Source: CAYFKJ01 sp964528595
Lineage (GTDB): Bacteria; Pseudomonadota; Alphaproteobacteria; UBA2966
NCBI GenBank assembly: GCA_964528595.1
Contig: CAZGTM010000070.1
Location: forward strand, 1-18,924
Length of the DNA stretch: 18,924 nucleotides
Reading direction: 5' to 3'
Position numbers and translations under genes: made by a program. The notes under the pieces are model-generated. The model did no database searches. It was not told the DNA's origin and saw only the letters and a program-made list of their open reading frames with translations. Below, piece by piece: positions 7,145-14,138 of this stretch (position 1 is its first letter; every line of letters starts with the position of its first letter).

Positions 7145-8308
7145 TCACGCACTCCAGAGCTTGATGGAATCGGCGAAGGTGCCTGCCTGCTCGCGAATGG
7201 GCTGCATCTGGCCCGAGTTCTCGGCGTACTGGAAGGCGGTGAAGGGGATGTTGTTGTCATTCAAGGCAGTGTGCAGCATCGGCTGGTCCAGCAGTGCGGG
7301 GTCGCAGAAGCTGGGAGCCGCGAAGACGACGCCTTCGGCGGCGGTCTTCTTCACCGAATCAACGATGAACTTGCCCTTGTTTTCGTTCTTGTCGACATAC
7401 TTGGCGGCGGTTTCCGCGGAATGGTGCAGGAAACTGTCCGACAGGTTCTGCAGCGGATTGCCCTCGACCGGAACGTCGTCCATCAGCCAGCGGGTGACCA
7501 GCATGAAGTCGTCGTCGACGATGTAGCAGCCGGCCATCTCGACCGACTTGATCAGGCCGAGCGGGGGCTGTTCGCAGAACATGCCGCTCATCACGACGCG
7601 GCAGTTGTCGCGCATGGGACGCTCTTCCGTTTCGGCGGCGGCCAGATAGTCGCGCAGCATCTGGGTGTGCTCCTCGACATCCAGCACCATGCCGGCGCGG
7701 AGCAACAGGTAGACTTCCGAGGTCGGCACCTTCCACGGCGTCTTGGTGCGCAGCGCGTAAACGTCGTTGATGACGCGGCGGTTCTCGTTGAAGACCGCGA
7801 TCGAGGCGTTGATGGCCTCATCGGTGATCTTTTTACCGCCGAGTTCTTCAAGGCCTTCCTTGAGTTCCTCGAGTTCCTTGACGTAGTAGTTGCCGCCAAC
7901 CTCGTCCGCGTAAGTTTGCGGCACATCGAAGTAGCGCACGTATTTGTCCTTGAACAGGAGCTTCCACATGCCCGAGAGGTTGCGGATAACGTCACAGATC
8001 GAGGGGAACAGGGCGCCGTCCAGGCAGTCCAGCCGGCCGGTCACGCCGAGCTCGATGGTCGAACGCGGAATGCGGCAGATGTAACTCTGGTAATAGGCGT
8101 CGCCGTGGATCACCTCGAGCTGGTCGCCGCCGCCGAGGATGCCGACAGGCAGCATGCCGGCGGCATGGATGATCTCGCGCGGGACGTAGACCGGCAGGTA
8201 GCCGATCGCCTTGCGGCTGGGATCCTTCGCTTTCCACTCCTTGACGTAAGTGAATTCCAGGTCATCGAAGATTTCCTGGCAGCGGTCGATGATTTCCTTG
8301 ACTGACAT
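7145..8308 (-). CDS. bcrC: Benzoyl-CoA reductase subunit C (ring-reducing module)
   Basis: The other catalytic subunit, 387 residues, BcrC/BadD type. The N-terminal segment VYVPREIIHAAGMLPVGILG (41-60) is the HgdB-family signature, followed by C78 (SYICRIPRS), C95 and C105 (FPSICDVIRN), the cluster-region cysteines. With BcrB it binds benzoyl-CoA and two [4Fe-4S] clusters and performs the very low potential electron transfers to give cyclohexa-1,5-diene-1-carbonyl-CoA. It begins 3 nt after the dch stop codon and ends one base before bcrB, so translation is tightly linked. The enzyme family is oxygen sensitive. A methylbenzoyl-CoA-preferring variant cannot be excluded from sequence alone. Confidence 0.95.
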   Translation of the reverse strand: MSVKEIIDRCQEIFDDLEFTYVKEWKAKDPSRKAIGYLPVYVPREIIHAAGMLPVGILGGGDQLEVIHGDAYYQSYICRIPRSTIELGVTGRLDCLDGALFPSICDVIRNLSGMWKLLFKDKYVRYFDVPQTYADEVGGNYYVKELEELKEGLEELGGKKITDEAINASIAVFNENRRVINDVYALRTKTPWKVPTSEVYLLLRAGMVLDVEEHTQMLRDYLAAAETEERPMRDNCRVVMSGMFCEQPPLGLIKSVEMAGCYIVDDDFMLVTRWLMDDVPVEGNPLQNLSDSFLHHSAETAAKYVDKNENKGKFIVDSVKKTAAEGVVFAAPSFCDPALLDQPMLHTALNDNNIPFTAFQYAENSGQMQPIREQAGTFADSIKLWSA

Positions 8309-8311
8309 AGC

Positions 8312-9079
8312 TTAACGATGCTCCCAGTTAGGTTTGCGCTTTTCGACAAAGGCTTCGAGGCCCTCGATCGCGTCGCGGGTGGACATGAGGCTGTCGAGGT
8401 AGATTTTCTCGACACGGGCGAGGTCGTCCTTGAGGCGGGCGACGACGGGCGCCCGTGCGGCTTCGACGGCATGCCGAAGCGAGCTGGCCGACAGGCCGGC
8501 GAGGTGTTGGTCGAAATAAACCAGAGCGGCGGCTTCCGGATCGTCCGAAAGATCGTCGACAAGGCCCATCTGCAGGGCTTCGTCGCCGTCCACGCTGCGG
8601 CCGGTGTAAAGAAGATCCTCAGCCGCGCCCTGCCCGATTCGGGGGGGCAACAGGCAAGACGCGGCTGGGGCAAACACGGCCAGCTTGATTTCGGGCTGGC
8701 CGAGACTTGCATCTTTCGATGCAAATAGGCGGCCGCAGGCGAGTGCGACCTCAAGACCGCCGCCCAGGCACTGGCCGTTGATGGCGCAAAGCACGGGCAC
8801 CGGCGATCCGGCGAGTTTCATGATCAGGGCATGCAGGCTGGCGAGCATGTCGGCACACTGGTCCGGCAAGTGTTCTTCAACGCTGGCGCCGAAGGAGAAA
8901 TGCGGACCTTCGGCGTCCAGCAGAACGGCGCCGAGCGAACCGTCATCGAGATGGCCGTCGAGCGCCTCTGAAAGCGCCGCAATCATCTCGGCGTCGACGA
9001 TGTTGGCCTTGGGCCGCGCCAATCGGACGCGCAGCAGCCGGCCTTCACGGTCGAGCCAGACTTTGAGGGGAGAGCTCAC
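8312..9079 (-). CDS. dch: Cyclohexa-1,5-diene-1-carbonyl-CoA hydratase
   Basis: A crotonase-fold enzyme that hydrates the dienoyl-CoA made by BcrCBAD to 6-hydroxycyclohex-1-ene-1-carbonyl-CoA. The open frame extends to an ATG at 9133 inside oah, but I chose the GTG at 9079. It overlaps the oah stop in GTGA and has a perfect AGGAGG at 9087-9092, 7 nt away, giving 255 residues, close to the Thauera enzyme length. Characteristic segments are RPKANIVDAEMI, EGPHFSFGASVEEHLP (oxyanion-hole region), NGQCLGGGLEVALAC (second oxyanion glycine) and LGQPEIKLAVFAPAASCLLP. The C-terminus KRKPNWEHR is also typical. Ordinary enoyl-CoA hydratases lack the FSFGASVEEHLP block, which makes the specific call reliable. 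Confidence 0.94.
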   Translation of the reverse strand: MSSPLKVWLDREGRLLRVRLARPKANIVDAEMIAALSEALDGHLDDGSLGAVLLDAEGPHFSFGASVEEHLPDQCADMLASLHALIMKLAGSPVPVLCAINGQCLGGGLEVALACGRLFASKDASLGQPEIKLAVFAPAASCLLPPRIGQGAAEDLLYTGRSVDGDEALQMGLVDDLSDDPEAAALVYFDQHLAGLSASSLRHAVEAARAPVVARLKDDLARVEKIYLDSLMSTRDAIEGLEAFVEKRKPNWEHR

Positions 9080-10188
9080 TCCGCAGCCTCCTGGTTGACC
9101 GGCATCAGGCTTTCCGTGAGCTCTTCGCTCCACGGGGTGCCGACGGCCAGCTTCTGGCGCAGCTCGACGAAATCGATTTCACGGATCTTGCCGGCCGGTT
9201 CGTTGAAGGCGCGGAAACCGGTCTTGGCTTCCGACATCATGTTGTTGGCGAGCCAGGCGCGGCTGTTTTCCTTGTTCATGTTCCAGGCGTTGAGCTTGGG
9301 CTTGCGCAGTTCCTCGACCGATTTGGTGGTGCAGTCGGGGAAGGTCATCAGCAGTTTGGTGCAGAGCTCATCGACCTTGGCGTCCAAAAGCGAGAGATCG
9401 ACCTCGCCGCGCTTCATCAGTTCCTTGCCTTCAGCCAGGGCTTCACCGGTCTTGCTCTCGCCGTGGATGATGCGGCCGTACTTGTCGGTAAACTCCGTCT
9501 CGACGGTCGGGTTGGCAACGAACTCGCCATCGACCTTGAGGGCCGGCACGATGTCCATGACGACGCCCAGGCGGTAGGCCTTGTGGGCCGACCAGGGCTC
9601 GCAGAGGACGCCGGTTTCCATGGCCTTTTCGCAACCGACCATGACCGGCAGGAAGTCGGTGGAGCCGCCGATGGCGGCCGAGCCGTGCTTGGGACCGGCC
9701 TGGCCGAAGCGGGCCAGGTCCTGGGCGATGGTGAAGTCGCAGGCCATGCCGATTTCCTGGCCGCCGCCGATGCGCATACCGTTGACGCGGCAGATAACCG
9801 GTTTGTCACAGCCGAGGATGGCCGAAACCATGTCGTTGAAGAGCCGCATGTACTGGCGGTATTCCTGCGGATTGCCGGCGTAGTACTCGGCATATTCCTT
9901 GGTGTTGCCGCCGGTGCAGAAGGCTTTGTCGCCGGCGCCGGTAAAGACGACGCAGACCACGTCGCGCGACATCGAGGCGCGGCGGAAGCCGAGAATGACG
10001 GCCTTCACCATCTCGGTGGTATAGGAATTGTACTGCTTGGGGTTATTCAGCGTGATCCAGGCGGCATAGAGGCCTTCGGCCACGGAACCGTCGGGGCGCT
10101 TAACGGGCTTTGTTTCATAGATGACGCCGTCGGTTTCGACGTGCGGTGCGAGATTGTGATCGACGAGTGTTTGGGGGGCGGATGTCAT
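9076..10188 (-). CDS. oah: 6-oxocyclohex-1-ene-1-carbonyl-CoA hydrolase (ring opening)
   Basis: A crotonase-family enzyme (Oah, called BamA in obligate anaerobes) that adds two waters to the 6-oxo-cyclohexenoyl-CoA ring and cleaves it hydrolytically to 3-hydroxypimelyl-CoA. At 370 residues it is much longer than ordinary hydratases, as expected. Hallmarks are TLNNPKQYNSYTTEMVKAV (47-65), KAFCTGGNTKEYAEYY (88-103), NGMRIGGGQEIGMACDF (136-152) and GPKHGSAAIGGSTDFLP (165-181). Its ATG has AGGAG six nt upstream. It lies 41 nt after had and overlaps dch by 4 nt. Its presence shows the Thauera/Magnetospirillum hydrolytic branch rather than the R. palustris BadK-BadH-BadI route. Confidence 0.95.
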   Translation of the reverse strand: MTSAPQTLVDHNLAPHVETDGVIYETKPVKRPDGSVAEGLYAAWITLNNPKQYNSYTTEMVKAVILGFRRASMSRDVVCVVFTGAGDKAFCTGGNTKEYAEYYAGNPQEYRQYMRLFNDMVSAILGCDKPVICRVNGMRIGGGQEIGMACDFTIAQDLARFGQAGPKHGSAAIGGSTDFLPVMVGCEKAMETGVLCEPWSAHKAYRLGVVMDIVPALKVDGEFVANPTVETEFTDKYGRIIHGESKTGEALAEGKELMKRGEVDLSLLDAKVDELCTKLLMTFPDCTTKSVEELRKPKLNAWNMNKENSRAWLANNMMSEAKTGFRAFNEPAGKIREIDFVELRQKLAVGTPWSEELTESLMPVNQEAAE

Positions 10189-10229
10189 GTCGAACTCCTG
10201 GGTGGTTTTTTGCTGGTGGCTTTATCCGG

Positions 10230-11309
10230 TTAGGCGGCAGGCACGAGAATGGCTCGCCGCGACATTTCCTTGTCGTGAACGGCTTTGAAAACGCTGTTGA
10301 TGTCATTGAGCGGGCGCTGCTCGACGAACGGCGCCAGGGCGATCTCGCCATCCAGCACCATGTCGAGCGCGGCCGGGTAAAGGTCCGGCGTGCAGCCCCA
10401 GTTGCCGATGGCGCGGGCGTCGAAGGCCATCAGGTTGGAAAGCCGCATCTCCACCTTATCCATGGTGAAGCCGACGACGCACAGCGTGGCGCCGAAGGTC
10501 AGAAGGCCGAAGGCCGTGGACTGGCCGGCGCCGGTGCCGGAGCACTCGAAGATGAACCATTCGGTCAGCGGCAGGCCGTTTTCCTTGGCGAAGTCGCGGA
10601 TCGCGCCCTTCAGGCTCTTGAGGTCGTGCTCCTTGGCATTGAGAGCCAACGAGACGCCATGGCCTTTCAGGGCGTCCATTTTTTCGTTATCGACGTCGAT
10701 GGCGACCACCATGGCGCCCTTCGCGGCAGCAATCTGCGCTGCGTAGCCGCCAACGCCACCGACGCCGATAACGATTGCGAGGCTGCCGGGGGTGACCCCG
10801 GCGCGCATCGCGGCTTGATAAGGTGTGGTCACCGCATCGGCAACCACGGAGAGATCGGCCAGGCTCAAGCCGGCTTTGGCGAGCTTGTCTTCATCGACGG
10901 GGCAGAGGCCGTCGGCGGGCACCACGATGTGGCTGCCGAAACCGCCCTGGATGTCATTGCCGGGCATTTTCTGGGCGCGGCAGATAGCGCCGCGGCCGCG
11001 TTTGCATAGATCGCATTCGCCGCAGGGCATGACCGCCGGTATGACGACCGCCTTGCCGAGCCAGTCCTTGGCGCCGGTGCCGGCGGAAATAACCCGGCCG
11101 CTGATTTCATGACCCAAGGCGAGCGGCAGCTCGTGCTTGGTGCGGACGCCGTCGTAATAATAACCGAGGTCGGTATGGCAAACGCCGCAACCCGCGACTG
11201 CAACGACCACCTCGCCGTCTCCGGCCGCCGCTTCGAACGTTTCCTCGACAAGGGGTTCACCGATGCCGGTCATCATCCAACGGGTCGCTTGGGTGGTTTC
11301 TGCGGTCAT
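10230..11309 (-). CDS. had: 6-hydroxycyclohex-1-ene-1-carbonyl-CoA dehydrogenase
   Basis: A zinc-dependent medium-chain alcohol dehydrogenase that oxidises the Dch product with NAD+ to the 6-oxo compound. I chose the ATG at 11309 (protein MTAETTQATRWMMTG, 359 residues) because TGAGG at 11316-11320 sits 6 nt upstream; an in-frame GTG at 11321 would add four residues and is less convincing. Seen are the catalytic-zinc motif GCGVCHTDLGYYYDGV (C44) with GHE (H67), structural-zinc cysteines C96, C99, C102 and C110, and the NAD-binding loop VIGVGGVGGYAA (180-191). It is the first gene of the minus-strand operon. The MDR family is broad, so the specific substrate rests on its place next to oah, dch and bcr and on the HTDLGYYYDGVRTKHELPLA stretch. 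Confidence 0.93.
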   Translation of the reverse strand: MTAETTQATRWMMTGIGEPLVEETFEAAAGDGEVVVAVAGCGVCHTDLGYYYDGVRTKHELPLALGHEISGRVISAGTGAKDWLGKAVVIPAVMPCGECDLCKRGRGAICRAQKMPGNDIQGGFGSHIVVPADGLCPVDEDKLAKAGLSLADLSVVADAVTTPYQAAMRAGVTPGSLAIVIGVGGVGGYAAQIAAAKGAMVVAIDVDNEKMDALKGHGVSLALNAKEHDLKSLKGAIRDFAKENGLPLTEWFIFECSGTGAGQSTAFGLLTFGATLCVVGFTMDKVEMRLSNLMAFDARAIGNWGCTPDLYPAALDMVLDGEIALAPFVEQRPLNDINSVFKAVHDKEMSRRAILVPAA

Positions 11310-11315
11310 TTCCTG

Positions 11316-11320
11316 CCTCA
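11316..11320 (-). promoter_or_regulatory. Ribosome binding site that decides the had start
   Basis: TGAGG on the minus strand lies 6 nt before the ATG at 11309. If translation began at the in-frame GTG at 11321 this motif would lie inside the coding sequence, so it favours the ATG. Confidence 0.6.
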
Positions 11321-11371
11321 CGTTTGCCTCAGGTAGCGCCGATTTGCGGGCTTTCTCTTGTTTACGTCCCG

Positions 11372-11397
11372 ACCGGTTTGAACCTTGCGAAATCGGT
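11372..11397. repeat. Inverted repeat in the had leader/promoter region
   Basis: ACCGGTTT (11372-11379) and AAATCGGT (11390-11397) are inverted with one mismatch and a 10-bp spacer. The repeat lies between the possible had -10 element and the had start, so it would be in the 5' untranslated leader or a downstream operator. A functional role is inferred only from position. Confidence 0.35.
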
Positions 11398-11420
11398 TGA
11401 CGGTCCGGCGCTGGATATTT

Positions 11421-11449
11421 ATTATGTAATTTAGTACTTGAATACCGAA
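11421..11449 (-). promoter_or_regulatory. Possible promoter of the had-to-fdx operon
   Basis: On the minus strand CATAAT (11426-11421) matches the -10 consensus at 5 of 6 positions. The hexamer 17 bp upstream, TTCGGT (11449-11444), is a poor -35, as is common for regulated promoters. The leader to the had ATG would be about 105 nt. The region is clearly more AT-rich than the flanking genes. Confidence 0.35.
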
Positions 11450-11452
11450 TTA
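11427..11452. promoter_or_regulatory. Candidate operator: 26-bp imperfect palindrome between had and korA
   Basis: The outer arms TAATT (11427-11431) and AATTA (11448-11452) are perfectly inverted, and the inner GTA (11434-11436) pairs with TAC (11443-11445); 9 of 13 position pairs are complementary. It lies in the only AT-rich part of the divergent spacer and fills the space between the putative had -10 and -35 hexamers. It has the shape of a site for a dimeric winged-helix regulator such as the Rrf2 or MarR types. It does not fit the FNR consensus. Confidence 0.45.
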
Positions 11453-11544
11453 AGAGTCAAGACAAAAAGTAGGGCCATTTTCCAATTCGTCGCAAAAGCG
11501 GCAGCAAACGGTCAAAACGTCCCGAAAATCTGGAGACTGAAATA

Positions 11545-13302
11545 ATGAGTGACATGCCAGATACAGCGCCAAGCTTGTCCATCGTGCTCGCGGGCAGCGG
11601 CGGCGCCGGTGTCATTACGGCCGGTAACATGCTGCTGGAAGCCGCCGCGAAGGCCGGCTGGTACGGTTTGATGACCCGTTCGGTCGGACCGCAGATCCGC
11701 GGCGGCGAAGCGGCCGCCCTGATAAGGCTGTCGTCGACACCGGTGGCGGCCCAGCCCGACCGGCACGACCTGATCATCGCTTTGGACTGGCAGAACGTCG
11801 ACCGTTTCGCCGCTGAGCTGCCGATCGACGAACAAACCGTCGTGATCGGTGATGCCAAGCAGATCAAGGACGTCCCCGCCTTCGTCACGGACAGCGGCGC
11901 GGCGCGGGCCGATCTCGATTTCAAGGCCATGTCGAAAGCCATCGAGGGCGGACGGCCCAACATGATCGCGCTCGGCGTCGTCGGCGCGATGATCGGCCTG
12001 CCGGACGAATACCTCGATGCGGCATTGACCAAGGCGTTGGCCAAACGCGGCGACGCGGCCATTACGGCAAGTGCCGCCGGTGTCGCGGCGGGCCGTGAAG
12101 CGGCTCAGGAAATTCCGGTCATGCCCAAGCTTGCTGCGACCGACGACCAGGCAACGGGCCGCTGGCTGATCAGCGGCAACGAGGCCGCGGGCCTCGGCGC
12201 CATCCGCGGCGGTGTCCGTTTCGTCGCCGCCTACCCCATCACCCCGGCCACCGAGATCCTCGAATGGATGGCCCCTGCCCTGACCAAAGTCGGCGGCACG
12301 CTGGTCCAGGCCGAGGACGAACTGGCCTCGATCAACATGGCGATCGGGGGCTCCTTCGGCGGCGTGCCCTCCCTGACCGCCACCTCCGGTCCCGGTCTCG
12401 CCCTGATGACCGAGGCTATCGGACTGGCCGTGGCCAGCGAAGTCCCGGTCGTCGTGGTCGACGTCATGCGCGGCGGCCCCTCTACCGGTATCCCCGCCAA
12501 GAGCGAACAGTCCGACCTCAATCTGGCGACTCAGGGCCTGCCGGGTGATGCGCCGCACCTCGTGGTCGCGCCGAATTCCATCAGCGACTGCCTCTTTACG
12601 ACACAATGGGCCGTGCACCTGGCCGAAGCCATGCAGACCCCCGCCCTGGTGCTCAGCGACCAGTCCCTGGGCCAGGCCAAGTCGGTGATCGAAGAACCCG
12701 CCGATATCGCCTTCATGGCCCAACGCCTGACGGCGGACGCGCGCAGCAAGGACGAGACCTACCACCGCTACGCCGACGTGAAGTCCGGCATTTCGCCGAT
12801 GGCGGTCCCCGGCACGCCCGGTTGCGCCTACACGGCCGACGGCCTGGAGCACAACCCGCGCGGCACGCCCTCCAGCCAGGCTGACGATCACTTCATCCAG
12901 TTGGACAAGCGCGCCCGCAAGCTGGCGAACTTCGATTACGGCCAGCACTGGGCGGAACTTGGCGGAAGTGAAGGTGGGGGCAGCGACGGCGACACCGTCA
13001 TCCTGACCTGGGGTAGTTGCACCGGTCCGGTGCGCGAGGCCCTGGCCAACCTCGGCGAAGGCGCTGCCCGCTATATCTCGCTGCGGCTCTTACTGCCGGC
13101 GCCCAAGGAACAGCTCCTTGCCGAACTGGAAGGCGCCAAACGCATCATCGTCGTCGAACAGACCCACAGCGGCCAGTTCCTCGGCTACCTGCGCTCCCAT
13201 ATCGGGCTGACGCAGGACGTTGATCATTTCTGCGTCCCGGGTCCCTTGCCCATCCGCCCAGGTGAAATAACCGCCCGTATTTCGGGGGAGACCAAGTCAT
13301 GA
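11545..13302 (+). CDS. korA: 2-oxoglutarate:ferredoxin oxidoreductase, fused gamma-alpha subunit
   Basis: 585 residues with two modules. Residues about 10-185 are the gamma domain (GSGGAGVITAGNMLLEAA, SVGPQIRGGEAAALIRLS). Residues about 207-580 are the alpha/pyrimidine-binding domains, with YPITPATEILEWM (230-242), TSGPGLALMTEAIGLA (280-295) and GGPSTGIPAKSEQSDL (310-325). With KorB it oxidatively decarboxylates a 2-oxoacid using CoA and reduces ferredoxin. In Thauera aromatica a two-subunit enzyme of this design regenerates reduced ferredoxin for benzoyl-CoA reductase, which is why 2-oxoglutarate is favoured over pyruvate or branched-chain substrates. GGAG at 11532-11535 lies 9 nt before the ATG. 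The gene is divergent from had and overlaps korB by 4 nt. Confidence 0.93.
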   Translation: MSDMPDTAPSLSIVLAGSGGAGVITAGNMLLEAAAKAGWYGLMTRSVGPQIRGGEAAALIRLSSTPVAAQPDRHDLIIALDWQNVDRFAAELPIDEQTVVIGDAKQIKDVPAFVTDSGAARADLDFKAMSKAIEGGRPNMIALGVVGAMIGLPDEYLDAALTKALAKRGDAAITASAAGVAAGREAAQEIPVMPKLAATDDQATGRWLISGNEAAGLGAIRGGVRFVAAYPITPATEILEWMAPALTKVGGTLVQAEDELASINMAIGGSFGGVPSLTATSGPGLALMTEAIGLAVASEVPVVVVDVMRGGPSTGIPAKSEQSDLNLATQGLPGDAPHLVVAPNSISDCLFTTQWAVHLAEAMQTPALVLSDQSLGQAKSVIEEPADIAFMAQRLTADARSKDETYHRYADVKSGISPMAVPGTPGCAYTADGLEHNPRGTPSSQADDHFIQLDKRARKLANFDYGQHWAELGGSEGGGSDGDTVILTWGSCTGPVREALANLGEGAARYISLRLLLPAPKEQLLAELEGAKRIIVVEQTHSGQFLGYLRSHIGLTQDVDHFCVPGPLPIRPGEITARISGETKS

Positions 13303-14138
13303 GTACCGACACCCAAACCGCCCCCGCCCGCACCGCCCGGGACTACAAATCCGACATCAAGCCCGTCTGGTGCCCGGGCTGCGGCGATTATTCCGTGCTC
13401 TCGTCGATCACCAAGGCACTGGCCGAACTGGACCTCACGCCCGAGGAAGTCGCGGTTGTTTCCGGCATCGGCTGTTCGTCGCGTATTCCGGCCTATCTCG
13501 ATTGCTACGGATTTCACGGCGTCCACGGGCGGTCCCTGCCCCTTGCCACCGGCCTCAAGGTGGCGCGGCCCGAGTTGACCGTGATCGTCGCCAGCGGCGA
13601 CGGCGACGGCTTCTCCATCGGCGGCAACCACTTCATGCATGCCGCCCGGCGCAATGTCGACCTGACCTACATCGTCATGGACAACCGGGTCTACGGTATG
13701 ACCAAGGGCCAGCCCTCGCCGACCACCGAACCGGATTGGGACAGCGCCCTGGCCCCTGGCGGCACCGGCATCAGCCCGTTCCGCCCGCTGGTCATCGCGC
13801 TAGCCGCCGGTGCCAACTTCATCGCCCGCGGTTTCGCCGGCGATCCCAACGGCACGGCCAAGCTGATCAAGGACGCCATCGAGCACCCGGGCTTTTCGTT
13901 CGTGGAAATCCTCAGCCCCTGCGTCACTTTCCGGCCCAATCAACGGGAATGGAAGAACGAGGTGCATGCGCCCGTCGTGGATCAGACCGACGACATGGGC
14001 CGGGCCGCCCGCCGCCTGATGACGGACGACGGCTATAACGTCGGCGTGCTGTTCTCCGGGAACCGTGCGCCCTACCAACCCCCCGTCGGCGAGGCCCTCG
14101 CCTCCATGGCCGATCTTGAAGAAAGGTTCGCGCTATGA
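13299..14138 (+). CDS. korB: 2-oxoglutarate:ferredoxin oxidoreductase, beta (thiamine diphosphate) subunit
   Basis: 279 residues. The [4Fe-4S] ligands expected for the family are all present: C25 and C28 in WCPGCGDY, C59 in GIGCSSRIP and C208 in LSPCVTF. The thiamine diphosphate/Mg2+ motif is GDGDGFSIGGNHFMHAARRN (100-119) followed by MDNRVYGMTKGQPSPT. There is no additional ferredoxin domain, so electrons must leave to a separate ferredoxin, most likely the fdx product at 3356-3601. A GGGGGAG ribosome binding site (13284-13290) lies inside korA, and the start overlaps the korA stop in ATGA. The stop in turn overlaps the start of the next gene in ATGA. A related 2-oxoacid substrate is possible, but the context supports 2-oxoglutarate. 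Confidence 0.93.
   Translation: MSTDTQTAPARTARDYKSDIKPVWCPGCGDYSVLSSITKALAELDLTPEEVAVVSGIGCSSRIPAYLDCYGFHGVHGRSLPLATGLKVARPELTVIVASGDGDGFSIGGNHFMHAARRNVDLTYIVMDNRVYGMTKGQPSPTTEPDWDSALAPGGTGISPFRPLVIALAAGANFIARGFAGDPNGTAKLIKDAIEHPGFSFVEILSPCVTFRPNQREWKNEVHAPVVDQTDDMGRAARRLMTDDGYNVGVLFSGNRAPYQPPVGEALASMADLEERFAL

Noticed and set aside
7144..7260. Upstream extension of bcrB to an ATG at 7260
   Set aside because: The extra 39 residues are Ser/Pro/Arg-rich, overlap the bcrC coding end and precede no ribosome binding site, while the ATG at 7143 has GGAG at the right distance.
5788..8305. Long plus-strand open frames opposite bcrB and bcrC
   Set aside because: They mirror the codon bias of the benzoyl-CoA reductase genes, contain no family motif and lack credible ribosome binding sites.
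8312..10188. Reading Dch and Oah as general enoyl-CoA hydratases of fatty acid oxidation
   Set aside because: The FSFGASVEEHLP block in the first, the length and CTGGNTKEYAEYY block in the second, and the bcr/had context are specific to the benzoyl-CoA pathway.
11438..11460. Possible FNR/CRP-type site: TTGA at 11438-11441 and TCAA at 11457-11460
   Set aside because: The half-sites are 15 bp apart rather than 6, so the anaerobic regulator consensus is not met. No other FNR-like site was seen in the had/korA spacer.
11512..12948. Long minus-strand open frame (478 codons) opposite korA
   Set aside because: It is fully antisense to a gene with clear 2-oxoacid oxidoreductase motifs, and its protein is Gly/Arg/His/Asp-rich without a recognisable domain. 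Long antisense frames are common in GC-rich DNA.
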